Shown here: positions 1-13,440 of the stretch, piece after piece
Layout: each line of letters starts with the position of its first letter
Position numbering within the stretch: position 1 is the stretch's first letter
Assembly (NCBI GenBank): GCA_015680685.1
Contig: MNCI01003034.1
Coordinates: 179,859-243,858, forward strand
Direction: 5' to 3'
From: Gnetum montanum
Taxonomy: Eukaryota; Streptophyta; Gnetopsida; Gnetales; Gnetaceae
Length of the DNA stretch: 64,000 nucleotides
The notes under the pieces: model-generated
Databases searched by the model: none
What the model was told of the DNA's origin: nothing
Seen by the model: only the letters and a program-made list of their open reading frames with translations
Made by a program: the position numbers and the translations under genes

Positions 1-279
1 ATGATTAGGTTATGGGTTTTGGCTCAAAGAGTGGTGCTAGATGGAGAATGATGGTATAAGTACTCTTAGCATAATAAGAAAAGCTCATTAAATCTTGCAC
101 ATTGAGGTCACATGGTGTTTGCTGTTATAATGAGGTATACCCTTGTGATGATCCAAGGCTTCATCCTACAAACACAAGTCCAAGAAGATAAGAAAACCAA
201 GCGAACAAGACATGTTATAACATTACAATGTATATATATCATATGAAATGATAAAACCAAGCTACCCACATCACCAATG

Positions 280-430
280 TTTCTACTTTAAGGTCATGGT
301 GGACCACAGTACTAGTTTAAGAACATGGTCGGCTATGTTGCCAGTTTAAGATTATAGTGAATTGACGTGCTACTTCTAAGGTCTTGGTAAGCTATATCAC
401 TATTTTTAGGTCCTAGTAGGCTATTGAAAG
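280..430 (-). repeat. R1 3' UTR degenerate tandem repeat
   Basis: Four to five degenerate units of about 38-40 bp are visible, each with a variant of AGTTTAAG followed by a variant of GTCNTGGTGGAC. The same kind of unit fills the 3' UTRs of R3 (17690-18000) and R7 (57060-57706). It is a family-wide feature between pol and the 3' LTR, of unknown role. Confidence 0.6.
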
Positions 431-1041
431 TAAGATCACTTGTTGATGAGTATCAACTACATGTAGTAGCACTTCAGATAGGAATGATTAGTTGGATTGG
501 CTAGTTAGTTATCCTAAATGCTCTATTACCATAGGCTCTGGTGACTAGAAAGGGTCCTTCCTAGTTGGCTAAGAATTTTTTTGCATGCTCATAGATGACT
601 TTGAGGACTAGGTCAACCTCCTTGATCTTATGCATGATCAAGTTATGATGATGTTATTGCTTCTACCTCTCTTGATAGTATTCAATGTGAGCAAGCACTT
701 GCATACATTGCTTCTCTACCAAGTTTAGGGCTATTATTCACAACTCCTTATTTTGCTAATCATTTATCAAGTCAATTAAGGCTACTAGGAGTGATGAAAC
801 CTACAACTCAAGAGGTGAAAAAAACTTTAGAAACATAAATCAAGCTATAAGGGCTTACACTATTTTCCATGCAATAGGTAATTTTGTAGGCCCATAGTGC
901 ATGGACAAGTCGCTCATGCCATTTGCACTTGCTATTGTGGAGCATCTTCTTGAGCAAGTTGATGATGGCCTTATTGCTTACTTCCACTTGTCCATTAGCT
1001 TGAGGGTAATAAGGTAATGAGAAGGAATGCTTAAAGCCTAG
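430..1041 (-). pseudogene. R1 integrase C-terminal half (pol), broken
   Basis: The minus strand encodes the end of a Ty3/gypsy integrase. The diagnostic block reads LGFKHSFSLPYYPQANGQVE, followed by a conserved NK, LLKKML and ALWAYK, then SPYSLIY. The terminal Glu of the DDE triad is in QVE. Below 808 homology continues out of frame and matches R7 at 57730-58180. The open frame that runs on to 1152 crosses into R2's LTR, so its first residues are not integrase. The upstream part of the domain, including the second Asp, lies at 14393-14900 on the far side of R2. It is inactive as it stands. Confidence 0.85.
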
Positions 1042-1046
1042 GTCAT
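1042..1046. repeat. Target-site duplication of R2, left copy
   Basis: GTCAT lies directly before the 3' LTR of R2 and recurs directly after the 5' LTR at 14388-14392. Five base pairs is the usual Ty3/gypsy duplication. It lies within R1 integrase coding sequence. Confidence 0.75.
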
Positions 1047-1993
1047 TTATGAGTAGAGAGATACCCCTACACCCAACCATATGAATCACAAAGTATTCAT
1101 GTGTAATCCAATTGAATTCCATGGACTTTATCATTTCTAGTGAACTAGCCATTTAGGAAGTGAATCTAGCTTTAAGGTCAATTATTGTATTCCCAATTAT
1201 ACTTGTGAAATTCGTTGGTATGGTTAAGTGTAACTGAGACATCCAATTTTTATCATTTTATGTTTTATAAGTTGATGCTCAAATGTAGATAAAAGTAATT
1301 TGATTAACTAATATAAATTAAATAATTTACTAAAATTCAATTAATCCTAACATAAGTATTCATTCTCACTTTTCGTGCACATCCTAAACTCACGTATCCA
1401 TTGTTAGGCAACCAAGCACTATGCTACTAGGTGTACCAAGCAATAACACTACTAGGATTACCAAACAAATATGTGTTACGCTTGAAGTATTTGTACGTAT
1501 GTGTGTATTCTATCTCGCTTGATTTCCTCATTAATATAATAATTGAAAAATAGTTAATAACTAATTGAAAGCATTTAATAAATAATTGAAAATAATAAAT
1601 GCATGAATAAAATAGCTAATATATCCAAAGTGCTGCAAGGATTATTAGAGGGCTCATCTTTATTGCCTTACACACTATCGTGCTCAGGTACAACAATGCT
1701 CAAATAAGGATTCATACACTCAATGACTCTTGTTGTGGGAACTCGGGGAAAAAATTTCTAACTTTTGAATAGAAAAAAATGCAAGATCTTTTCTGCTACT
1801 GAAATCTAGATTTCCATAAAAGTGATTGGTAGGCACATATTTATAGGTGATAGATAGACACTATGTTTATGGGGCCTCATTGACATAGGATAAGATGTAT
1901 CAACGGGGCTTCATTAACATGGTCAACTATGTCAATGTGGTTGACTACATTGACAAGGATTCTTCGATGCAACCAACCAACGATGACTCATCA
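1047..1993 (-). repeat. R2 3' LTR
   Basis: About 947 bp, matching 13460-14387 along the whole length with many transitions and small indels. Ends read TTATGAG on the left and CTCATCA on the right, degenerate versions of the perfect 7-bp inverted ends of the other LTR (TAATGAG and CTCATTA). A TATA-like CTATAAATATG on the minus strand lies at about 1837-1846, at the matching place to the one in the 5' LTR. Confidence 0.88.
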
Positions 1994-2012
1994 TACTCCC
2001 ATAACTAAATGA
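1994..2012 (-). other. Candidate polypurine tract of R2
   Basis: On the minus strand a purine-rich TATGGGAGTA directly precedes the 3' LTR, where the plus-strand primer of an LTR element is expected. The tract is short and decayed, so this rests mainly on position. Confidence 0.45.
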
Positions 2013-2249
2013 AAAATTGTTCTCAAGTTCTTTTACAAAATTGGGAAGGTATGGGAATATTAACTAACTTTTCTTCAACAAAACAGACTAATTGACTTGA
2101 CAAAAAATGGAGTGCCTAGGTGAACAAATTAACACATGACAAAAATGGTGGTGTTTAGGACACAAAATTGAATACCATGAAAAAACTCTTCAAAAATTGG
2201 ACAACACATTCCTTGATGGTGTGAATCTTGTTGGAGAAGATCAAACGTT

Positions 2250-5130
2250 CCTAGGCAGTGGTGGTTCCTAAGGCTTTGAGGAACCTTCACCAACTTCATG
2301 CATTGGTGGTAGTTGAGGTGGCTGTCGTTGTCCTACTACTATTGCAACTTTCAGGTGAGAGGAAGAAAGAATCTAGCAATGCTTTCATTTTCTCCTTATT
2401 GCTCCTAGGATCATGCACCATCTATGTAGCTTCCCTAATGTGAGTTGGAACAGGCACATCCCAAAGACATGGGATTGCTGGAAATAACTCCTTGGCATTG
2501 ACAAACTAGGTAGCAAACTATTTGCATTTAATGTTAAATGCCCTGAATATGTCCTTCAACTCTTGGTAGTCATTCATTTATCTGGCTAGGTTCTCAATGA
2601 TATATTTTTGATTTCATTATCGTCCTCTAAGAACTTCAAGTTCAACATTAGCAATCTCAAGCTTTTACCTAGTGTCCTTGTGGTATTTGAACTTGGCCTC
2701 ACATAGAAAATATGAGCTAGCCACTTATTTCTCCAATTTTGACCATGATCATATAGCTGTTAGCATTGTGAGTTTTTCATAATGGAGATTGGCCAACTCC
2801 ATGTACTCTATCATCTCCTCAATTTGCAACTTCTTCAAGTGGATTTCTATTTTGTTGTAGGCATCAATCTCATCAAGGATGAGCTGCCACATATCTCTTC
2901 CTTGCTGGAGTTGTTGGAGGGCTTCATTTATTTTTTCCTTTTCCATTTGAATTTATTTTTCATTTACTTCCTTTTGTAGGCCAACCTAGTCCCTATAGTG
3001 ATTCTTTACTTTCTCAAATTTTAGGCCTTCATTCTTCTAGGTGGTGATCTTGATGGTAGACTTTTGGCACAAGGTGTGTACCTCCTCCATTGACATATTA
3101 CAATTCTTTATGGCCAATTTTCTTAGTTCAATGTTGACTCTGGCAAGCTACTCTTGCTATTGATGAATGAATTCTTACATTTGATCTCTTTGAGAATCAA
3201 CATTTCATAGGTGATGATTTTGTATGTTCAATTCTTCATTCTCTTGGTGCATCTGATTCAAGTCCTTTTTGATGGAATATGTTTCAGCTTCTACTATGAA
3301 CTATTTGAAGATGGCCATTACTACTTCCTCCTTATCCTTCTAGAATTTTTCTTAAATCTATCTGATAACTTCATCTCTTGTCATTGTTAGGTTGAGGATT
3401 GCTTAGTCTATAAGTTAGGCACAAAGTTTAACAATCTTCATGGCCAAGCATTGATTTTTCTCTTAGGCCATTTCTAGTTGCTCCTCAACAATGATGCATT
3501 TTCCCCTTGCATTTAGTAGTTTTGACTAGGTTGTAGTGATGTTCTTTGGCAGATCAAAGATGTTCCGAGTTGGTTTCCCAGTTCTTATCAATCATTCCAG
3601 AAACTATTCATGCTAGGTTATGTTTAATTTTTTGTTGACCATGCATGTGGATGTCTATACATCTTGAAGTGAAGATACATGTAGTATAGACATCATGAGT
3701 ACATTTAATTCTTCTACTACATAATCATCAATCACTTCTACCACTATCTCCTACCCTTGGTGCTACATGGCCAAGACAATTGTCTCTTCACTTGCCTGCA
3801 ATTGCATTGAGAAAGTGGAAACATTCCTAGAGATTTCTAGGAATAGATGATGTGTTGCTAATGATACCATCACCTCTCGAGCATTGGGATTTGACATTGA
3901 AGGTAGCTTTGTTCTCTTGGTAGAGAAAATGGAGCCAGCCCTCTCCATTTGGCTAACTAGTTAGGCTGCCTTATTAAGGTTACTCATTGCTAGCCAATAC
4001 ACAGATGGATCCATCCCACTCATTCCTACTTGTTGCTCTTGTTTACTCAAGAGTTGTTCTTATATTTAATGTAGATTCTCAAGGACTATGTGAGCCTCTA
4101 GTGTTGTCTCTTGAGTGGGTGGTGGTGATAGTAGCTCCTTTTCTTGAGTGATCATTGGCATCTTATCTTTCATGATTTCTACCCATGAGGCCAACAGAGC
4201 ATGCCTAAGAGTATCATTATAATATTGAACAATGCTTTCCCTTTTGCAAATTTTTTTGATGAGGCATGGAAAGGGTAGGATCTTTCTTCCACATTCATTC
4301 TCCTTAAAATGCTTCTTGATCTCCAAATAGATTAGCTGTGGAAGGTTAATGGAAAATTTCTTACCTACAGAAGTACATGCTCAGGTGGAGAAAGTAGTCA
4401 CCTTACTTGGCCTCACCATTGGATTGAGGTGATAGGTTGTAATCTTGCAATAAATCCACTCTGTTGGTGTGAGTGCACCATACTCCTTATAGTCCACCTT
4501 GTAGCATTGTTGGGTTCATTCCATTTTTGTCTCAGGATCACCTTTTGTTGATATCTATGCCAATTATGTTCCAATTTTTGGCAACCCCAATGCCTATGCA
4601 ATAGCTTATGCTGAGTTGGACACTTGAATGTCCTTGATTTTTACAATGGATCTTGAGCTTTGTCTACTCTAGAAGAGATAGGTCTCTTCCATGTACCATT
4701 CCCCATTGGACGTGATAACTGGCGACATGGGAGAGGCTTGCAATTGTGTCTTGACATCCTTTAGAGCTTTCTCCAAAAATGGTTTGAAGTTTATTTCTTA
4801 GAGAATTGATCTTTGGATTTCTCAAGACTTGATGATGTCTAGGTAGGCTTGAGGCAAAGTGACCTCAAGCCTTGGCATGGGTCCAGGAGTTTCTCCTCAT
4901 TGGGATTTTTCTGTAGGCACTTCCTCCTCTAGAATCTATCAAACAAATTCCACTTTGGGCTCCTCCCAAAGAGGTTCCATTGCATGGGTCACATTGGGTA
5001 GTTCTTGGCCTTGTTCTTGTTGGCCCCTTCTAGCTCTGGGTCATTTCTCATATGGTTGTGAGGGTTCCCCTTCCTGTGGATGCTTTTGTTTGTATGCTAT
5101 CTATAATCACAATAAGACCATGGAATAGCA
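2250..5130 (-). pseudogene. R2 additional ORF region after pol (Athila env-like position)
   Basis: Minus-strand coding-like stretches lie between integrase and the 3' LTR, where Athila elements carry an env-like or extra ORF. The longest open pieces are 4066-4326, 3763-3948 and 2749-2946; joined loosely they suggest a protein of several hundred residues. The 2749-2946 piece is rich in Leu, Glu, Lys and Gln with a heptad-like pattern (MEKEKINEALQQLQQGRDMW) and is probably coiled coil. I see no convincing signal peptide or transmembrane helix and do not recognise the family. Stops interrupt it throughout. The env-like label rests on position only. Confidence 0.5.
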
Positions 5131-7190
5131 ATCATTGTGTAACCTTAAAACAATTGGGATACCTTAACTCTTAAGGATAGTTACACTTGGCTAAGTTGTG
5201 ATTATGGCTAATTTAATTAATCCAATTATTATTTATTTATGTATTATCATCAATAAATCATCTTGGAGGTTGTTGAAAGGGTTAACTTGGGAAAAATTTG
5301 ATGTTTATATGTGGTTAAGTTTATTAACCATTTGGGGGAATTAGGAAAAGTCCCAAAAAAATTCATTGATTTTTCATCAAAAACCCTAAGGTTTGTGGCC
5401 CCCCATGATAAATATCTTACCTTCGATAATCATAGGATCAGAAAATAGAGTGATTTGAACAAATGATTAGGAAGTTATGAGCCTTGGAAGGTTTTGGGCT
5501 CTGAAAAATGCAAAACGTCCCCATGTGTTATGAGAAAATTTCAAAAAATTCCTAACTATGTGGTGGTATATATAGTATTTTTACATTGCAACAACTGCAT
5601 CGACAAGGCCTTGTCGATGTTGTAAGTGACCACCATTTACTTTTGTTGACATGGTCAAATTTTCAAAATACAAGGAATTTTTCAATGAAATTGGGATCAA
5701 ATGAAATCTTAGAAGACCAAGAATAGTATGAAATCATGAGAAGAGGGAATTGAAGTTCATAAATTTAAGAAAATGGGAAAAATTTAATTTAATGGATGAA
5801 TGCAATGAGAGATTAAGGAGTATTGAGCAGTTTACATAATGGAAAATGTGAAAGATAGGATAGTAGGAATATCAAAGGAAAGGAACCTTAACTAATCAAG
5901 CCAAGTGCTATGAAAGTGGGTCCTCCCCATAGTAGGCTCATGCCATTTTTGCTCTTGAATAACCTCAACTAAGGAGTTCATGGGTCCCATAGTTAATTTA
6001 ATAATCATAACAAGTTAAAGACCAACCTAAAAGACTCCACTCAAGAATCTCAATAGATCAGACTAAGACATAGAGCATAACATAGAACCTGATAGTGAGG
6101 TGAGTTATGGTAGCATGGGTGGATGATAGATAAGGTCGAATGGAGTTTCAAATTGAGGTCATAAGAAGTCCCTTGTGGAATTCGTGGTTAAAATGACCTA
6201 AGAAGTTCCATCCTCAATCCAAACTAAAAACCATCCACTTTTAGTAACTTTGCATTGCCACTCTAAGACCGATCCACCCACTTGAGATATAAGAGTGCTT
6301 CCACAAAATAACCACCATTCCACACAGAGAAGAAAGAAGACGTAGGAAGTGAGAGAGAGGGCCTTAGTTAGAGGGGATCATTAGGCATAGCTACATGTTG
6401 TTCAAGTTCCATAACCAATTCTTATAGCCCTTTTATTTGTCCAAGGGTTGTGCTTTGAATTCCCATAAATTTTTTCGAAATGGGAATGACACCATGCAAG
6501 GACTTATTCATGTCGGAGGGGTGTGCTTTAAATTCCCATCATTTTTTTATTGTTGGTTTTTTTTAATGATGTAAACCACACCATGTAATGATGTTGTTTG
6601 TCTTCCTATCATTAGGTTGTATGAAATAATAAGAAGTCTATGAAAAACACTCAAGTACTCAAGCAAGAAGAAGAGTAGAAATAATATTAAGTTCCCTTGA
6701 AGTCACACCCTTTACAAACCTTTGAATCCTTCTTAATTTTGGAACTACTAAGGTCACTGATTGATTAAAAGTTTCTTTAACAAAAAGGAATCTCAAATTC
6801 CTAGAACAAGGAAAACCATAAAGTTCATTGGATGGGTGGATGACATGGACTCACTGCTTGTTCCATGAAAAATAAAGCATGTCAAACTCATCAGATATTA
6901 AAATTTAAAAATAAAAACTAGACATTGATAATCACACATTAAGCACAAATCATCATTATTAAATAGCAACAACCACATTGTGTCTTGTGATAATAAAGTA
7001 AATTTATCAGCAAAAATGAGAAAATGTCACACTTAAAAAAAAGAAAAAAATAAAGTAAAAAATATAAGAAAGTGTAAAATAATCAAGAAAGTTTAAAGAT
7101 ACTAAAGATGGTGCAAAATTAGAAAAATTTGAAAATCAAAATCTTGTAAAATCAAAAATGTGAAGAAAAGGTAGAAAACTAAGAGGCCAT
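5130..7190. other. R2 non-coding spacer between pol and the downstream ORF region
   Basis: AT-rich sequence with no recognisable coding in any frame. It holds A-rich stretches near 6900-7150 and no internal tandem array that I could see. It may have held the splice signals for the downstream ORF in the living element. Confidence 0.55.
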
Positions 7191-8600
7191 GATAATGATC
7201 AACATGAATTGCCATCTTCCCCATGACTGAGTTGGATGGAGGAGATCCAAAAAATAGAACATGGTTGTCCATTTGTTGAGGTGGTATTTACACTAGCTTG
7301 TCTTGGTTCTAGGAAAGGCTTCAGTTGTTGGATATTAACCAACTATTTTTTATTTGGACTATCAAGTTTGTAGATCAAAATTATCCTAGAGGAAAAGGTT
7401 TGATTAATTATATAAGGTCCCTTCCACAATGTCTAGAATTTTATCCTTTGGGGTACATGTGTAGGGTTCTAGTAAAGAACCTTATCTCCTAGCTGAAGTT
7501 TTACTTTCCTGATTCTAAGGTCATGATGCTACTTACTGAATGCCTTGTTCACCTCATTTAAAGATAGGTTCACTAAGAAATTTTCATCTAGCACATTCAA
7601 ATTGATCAATATTTCCTTCTATTTTAAACTTAGGTCAAGGTTTAGATTATAGGTTGTTAAGAGTGTATGAAGCTCGAATTGAATTGGGAGCGTTGGAAGT
7701 TTCCTGTACACTAACTCATAGGGAGAATATCCAATAGGAAGTTTCCAAGTTGAACGATAAGCCTAGAGAGCATTGTTTGGTTTTGTACCCAAATCCTTCC
7801 TATATTTGCTAATGGCTTGCATTAGTATTTTTGCAATATCCTGGTTGGTTACCTCTGCTTGACTGTTGGCTTGGGGGTGGCAAGGTGTTGTTAATTTATG
7901 TTCTACCCCTAAGCATTGCACTAATTTTATAAATGTGGCACCCATGGAATGAGTTTCATTATCAAAAATTAGTGAGCATGGAACCCCAAACCTATTTATG
8001 ATATTTTGTTGTATGAATCTGGTAGTAGTGGATGGTGTACAATCAGTAACAACTGCTACTTCTACCGATTTTTTGTAGTAGTCAGTTGCTACTATAATAT
8101 ATTCTTTCCTATTAGACATGGGTGTGATGGGACCCATGAAGTCAACACCCCATATGTTGAAAATCACCAATGGTTGAATCCACTATTGAGGGCCTTCCAT
8201 ATGAGCAATCATCCCCTATCACATTAACAAAGTTCACAAGAATTGACGAACTAGTGGGCATCCCAAAGGATTGTAGGCCAATAGTATCCTGTTTGCATAA
8301 TGACCTTTGAAAGGCCCTTCATGAGAATCTTGGAGAACATGTAGTTAATCTTCATAAAGGACACACCAATGGATCAGGACATTGGCACAAACTTTATAAA
8401 GGTATCCATTAATTTCCATGAAGTATTTGACCCAATGAAGAAATTTTTTCTTTTTTCTAAAACCCAAGTCCTATGGAATCTCTTGAGTGAGAAGATATGT
8501 AAGGATGCAATTAAACCATATTGTTTTTTAGGCATTTGTTTACTTATAACTCCAAAAAAATGAAGCTTTTCTGGAAATTGTTTAGAGAGTGGACTCTCCT
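7190..8600 (-). pseudogene. R2 integrase, broken
   Basis: The clearest open piece is 7763-8170 (135 aa). Its catalytic core shows the first Asp in WGVDFMGP, the second in LIFDNETHS and the Glu in HPQANSQAEV, so the DDE triad is still present. The pattern HPQA followed by AEVTNQDI and ILMQAISKYRKD is typical of Athila-class integrase. Homology continues on both sides: the N-terminal zinc-binding part up to about 8600, and a C-terminus ending near 7190 with a block like QLKPFLEP. Frameshifts and stops occur on both sides. On the minus strand it follows RT-RNase H directly, as expected for a gag-pol polyprotein. Confidence 0.88.
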
Positions 8601-8619
8601 CCTACAATTCCTCCTGCAA

Positions 8620-9900
8620 TTGATCAATGAGAAAGGTGGTCAATGACCACATTCTCGGTCCCTTTTGGATCTACCATAGTAAGATTGAATTTCTACAAAA
8701 TCACAAGCCACCATATAACACGAGGGCTCACCGTCAGCTTATTCATGAGGAAGTGAGTTGCACTATGGTCTATATGCACAAACACTTTGTAATCAAACAC
8801 ATAGTATATAAACTTTTCTAGCGCATATACCACTACCATTAATTCTTTCTCTATGGTTGTGTAATTTAACTATTCTCCAACAATGCTTCGACTCACATAG
8901 TGGATATAATATGAACATTTCTTGTCATCCATTTGCATGAGCACTACTTCCAAAGCATAGTTAGATGTGTTTGTCATGCTATGGAATGGTTTGGACCAAT
9001 CTGGTGCTCATAGGATTGGTTTTTCCATGAGTTTCTCCTTTAATTATTGGAATGCATGTTCACATTCCTTGGTCCAAATGAAATGTGCATCTTTCTTTGT
9101 AAGTTCTACCAATAGCTTTGCAATCTTAGAGAAATTCTCAATAAAATGCTAGTAGTAACCAGTGTGTCCAAGGAATGATTGGACATCTTTAATGGTCTTT
9201 TGTTGGTATGTTATTCCTTGGATGATCCTTATATTTTGTGGGTCTACCAAAATCCCTTTCTACAAAATTTGGTGTCCTAGAACAATGCCTTCTTGGACCA
9301 TGAGATGGCTTTCTTGCTAATTGAGTTATAGGTTTGTCTCTACACATCTATTTAGTACTTGCTCAAGTTGGTCTAAGACTTGCTCAAAGGTAGCTCCATA
9401 ACTGGAAAAGTCATCCATGAAGACTTCAACACTACTACCTATTTATTGTTGAAAGATACTTGGGACCAAGCGTTGAAATGTTGTAGGGGCATTGCATAGG
9501 CCAAATGACATCTTATAATATGGAAAAGTCCCCTAGAGACTTGTGAATGTTATCTTGGCCTAATCTTCAAATGCAATTTGTATTTGGTTATAGACACTAT
9601 AATCATCCAAAAAGCTATAATAACAATGACTAGATATGGTATCTAATACTTCATCCACAAATGGTAAAGAAAAGTGATCACTAAATGTTACCATATTTAA
9701 CAACCTAAAGTTAATGCAAACATGTCATTTTCCATCCTTCTTTGGTAAAATTATGAGTGGGCCAATCCACTCACTATCTATGATCAGATAGATGAACCCT
9801 ACCTTGAGGAGTTACTCTATCTCCTCCTTAATGATTTACTTCAATTTGGGGTTTAGCTTCCTTTGTAGCTACCTTCTAGGCTTCACGATCGAGTCAATGT
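8620..9900 (-). pseudogene. R2 reverse transcriptase and RNase H, broken
   Basis: Read on the minus strand, the RT blocks come in order: DSEWIGPLIILPKKDGK, CINFRLLNMVT, FLDDYSVYNQI, FGLCNAPTTFQR, the catalytic FMDDF (near 9407-9422), then MVQEGIVLGHQ. RNase H follows with TKECEHAFQ and the tail block NVVIDHLSH. The mix is typical of Athila RT. At least six in-frame stops, several at former CAG or CGA codons, interrupt the frame. There is only one RNase H domain, unlike the Tat-like elements in this window. Confidence 0.88.
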
Positions 9901-10439
9901 AGATGTGATGCTAGCATATCCCTGGATAGATTCTTGTTAGCTCTAGATATGATCAAGAAAAGGCTATTGACTATTTATTCACCACCTTCAAAAACTTTTC
10001 TTTTTTTTTAGGAGAAATTTTAGCATTAATGATGACTGATTTACCATTCTTTAAAAATGCATACTCCATTCCAGTTGGTAAAGTCTTTAGTTATATGGGC
10101 TCTTGGTTGAAGCGATCAGGGATCTCCAACTCTTCCCAAAAGGTATCATCATCTTGATTAGAGAGTTGAAAATGAACTTATTCAATTTTGTCTATGCCTT
10201 CAACATATGCACAAGTTAAAATCGTAGTTAGTTCCATGCATATTGTGCTACGATCTGAATTAGCTATCATCCACTAGGTGCCCTCCTACTTTGTGGCTAC
10301 TGATATAGACACTATTGAATATTAATTTCTTGTGCACACTGATTGCATACTTTAATGTATGTACTCTTGATTGACCAAATCCTTTGCAAGTAATTGCATC
10401 CATTATCACTATACATGATGCATGAAATACACTTCTTCT

Positions 10440-10790
10440 CAATTTTTCCTAGCTAATTTTCCTTGGATATTTCTAGAGATAGGTTTCTTATACCCATTTG
10501 CACATCAACTGTGCTTAACCAAGCCCTTTCCATGACAATGGGAATGTCACTTTTGCAATTTTCCACCTTGATTATTAGAAAATTAGTAGGATAGGACCAC
10601 CCACAAACTATGGTCATAATGTCCTCTACTAATTCCAATGAAATAGTAATTGACTAATATGCTAATTCTAGACAAATGTTGCTCTTCTTAACAGGTGTAG
10701 GTTTTGGGCCTTGTACATGTCATTGGAGATGAGGTTAACATCAGAGCCAGAGTTAAGAAGAGCTTTGCATGACTCTTGTCTAACAATCTA
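10440..10790 (-). pseudogene. R2 aspartic protease, catalytic Asp mutated
   Basis: On the minus strand the active-site block reads CKALLNSGSDVNLIS near 10725-10780, where retroviral-type proteases have D-S/T-G. The catalytic Asp codon has become Asn, a single G-to-A change. The downstream part at 10453-10638 reads IKVENCKSDIPIVMERAWLS, equivalent to the usual block ending in ILGRPWL. It lies between gag and RT. It cannot be active. Confidence 0.8.
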
Positions 10791-11899
10791 TAGATAGATG
10801 AGTGGACTTCTTAGGTTAGATCTTTTTGTAGGAAGATTGCTAGCCTTGATCAAATCAGAAATAGCATGGGTTAACATTACAGTGCAAATCCTAGGTGGCA
10901 CTTGGTTTTAAGGGCACTCAAAGGTATTTGATTTAGAGGATGAGGATGCTAGAGATGTAGGGTTATTAGCTAAAGTAGGTTGTGAGGGCTAGAGAGGATT
11001 GCTGGGCCAAAAGAAAGGTCATTTCCTTGATCAATTATCTAGACCACTTGGTTGAAAAATTACTTGTGAGTGTATAGCCCTTATAACATTTCATTATTGT
11101 GGCTATGGACAAATCTCACCCTGCATAGATGAAGCAAGAGGTAATTGGGTTGAAGGTAGAGGTGTAGGTGTAGAGGGATGTGGAGGATGATAAGGATATA
11201 GATATGGAATTTTCACTCAAGGAAATGATGAATGTGTTCAATGGTACTTTGGAGGGTAATAGTGATGCTAGAATGATGCATGACTTGTAGAACTCCTATG
11301 GGAGACAAGCTACTGAACATAGTACCCATATAGATTTGGTTGCCTATAAGGGTACTGCTACCTTGGCGATGGAATTTTCCACAATTGTGGTTGGTACCAC
11401 TATTGTTATTGTTCATAAGGTTGTGAAGGAGTTTCACTTGGGTAATAAGCTTTTTGTTGCTAGTGGAACTACCTTGGATTGCCTTGAGGGTAAGGTAATT
11501 GTCTTGAAGCCTACCTACGTGCTAGGTGAGGATTCAATTCGTACACTCCAAACTCTTGTAAGTGTGACACTACAAGGCAACATCCCTTTGGATGTTCATA
11601 TTGAAATATGTCATATTTAGTTTTATCATTAGATTTTGACTCCATAGATTTCTCTACTATAATATCTTTGCCCTTACCTCTTTGGTAAGCACGTTGAACT
11701 TCTTTTCACCTCCTACAATTACAATCACTATTTTGCTCTTTGGATTCTTTAACAATCTTCAATGTGGTTTGAAAATTTTCATCCAAAGAGTCCCATAACT
11801 TGTCAACCTTGGCTAGAATATTAAAAATATATTTTTGGATGGGAAAGGTCTTTCTATTCACCACTTCATCAAGTGGTAACGCCTCCTCATCACAAAATT

Positions 11900-13330
11900 A
11901 TACCTCTTATTTTTTGATGGACAAGTCCCTATTATACTTTTTAGCACTTTTTCTTTTTCATATATCACCTTCTTCTTTTTCTTCCTACTCAATTAACCTT
12001 TAGATTTGATAAGCTCTCATTTTAGGAAAATTTCATTAGGAATACACCCCAAGGGTTCTTCTTATTTTTTCTTTGAGCCCATTTATGATGTGGTGAAGTT
12101 GTTCCCTCTAGGAGTAACCATGGCCAGGGCATCAATGTAGGAGTGAATAGTATTGATCCATGGTAGCATTCAAGGGTTCATGTGCTCCTTGTTTCTAGCC
12201 TTGGATTTACCTTCTTAGATTAGACACTCTATAGTACATTTGTTATTTCTCATTGAATAGCTCCAACATGGTACTCCATCTTTGAATAGATTCTAGTTCC
12301 AAGGACCAGTACCAGCTTTTAGCTTCCTTATTGACTATCCTTGTGTAAAGCTTGAGTTTTTGACACTCATTCTCTATGTTATATAAGACATAGACATCTT
12401 GAAAATATTGTAGATGTTTCTATAGATTAGAATTATATCCCCCTTCAAATCTTGGGATATTGTTCATGTTTAGGCACTTGATCCAACTATCCTTGATATG
12501 CATGGTTAGTATTCTTACTACCTCTACAATGTTGAGCATACTTTGAGTTTCCAATAAAAGTTCATCATCATCACTATGCTGATGATGTCGATGATAGTTT
12601 TGACCATCCTTTTAGTTTTGGTGGCCTTCACAATCATTGTTATTTCATTGATCACCTTCATCATGGTTGTTTTGATGGTGGCTTCCATGAGAGCCATTAG
12701 ATAAAGAGGAATGTTTAGAATCATACGAAGAGGATGAAAAGGAAGGTGGACCACTATTGCGACTATGGTGTCCACCATCACTTTTACACTTATTATGATT
12801 ACCATCCTTAGATTCCTTGTTGTTGCAGTGTTTACCTAAGTCCCTACCTTGGCTATCACTCTTTCCTGATTCTAGTTTATGAATAGTGGATCACAAGGTT
12901 AGGTTCACAGCCTTACCATTAGTCAAAGGGGTTGGAGAATCTTCATGTTGAGAACCTTCCAATGATCATCATTGTCCTCTTGATCTAGTAGGAACAAGGG
13001 GTTAGTATAGAGTTTTCCCTTTATAGCTTTATGGAGTTTCTCTTGATAGTTATCTTGTTTACATTGTGTTTCAGTGGGATAGTAGTTCCAAGTGTTGTAT
13101 CCATTCACAATGTACTCTTTGTGAAGATCTACTATGCATAACTTCTTAAGGATTTTAAATAGCATCCTAGGCATAGATCGATCAAGGGACAAGACAACAT
13201 TGCCCTCAATATCATGCCATCACATTTGTTCATCCTAATGTAGGATGAAGGTGAAATTTGACACAAAATCATCTGGATGAGTGTATACCACCTTACACTC
13301 TTATGGAACCAGAGAAGAAGAAGACACTCT
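11900..13330 (-). pseudogene. R2 gag, broken
   Basis: The minus strand at about 11950-12480 gives the retrotransposon capsid pattern: FEGGYNSNL, YFQDVYVLYNIE, KEAKSWYWSLELESIQRWST, then NGLKEKIRRTLGVYS. The N-terminal part corresponds to the open piece 12923-13192. The piece at 12524-12805 is low-complexity and its frame is doubtful. Multiple stops are present. It lies directly downstream of the primer-binding site and 5' LTR, as expected. Confidence 0.78.
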
Positions 13331-13440
13331 TTATGTTAGTGTGCTTTTATAATTTTTATGTATAGTGGAAATGATATTGACCTTAGGTTCATATAATGAT
13401 ATTCACTTAAACCTCAATAGCACACATTCCATAAACAAAG

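Larger units (their letters stand above)
1..1046 (-). mobile_element. R1, left part: Tat-like retrotransposon
   Basis: This is the downstream end of a Tat/Ogre-like Ty3/gypsy element on the minus strand: 3' UTR followed, at higher coordinates, by the pol C-terminus. The 3' UTR at about 130-230 matches R3 near 17230-17310 and R7 near 56640-56700, all sharing a stretch about cDNA-like AAACACAAnTCCAAGAAGA. The element is interrupted at 1046/1047 by R2 and resumes at 14388. Its 3' LTR lies outside the window to the left. Confidence 0.8.
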
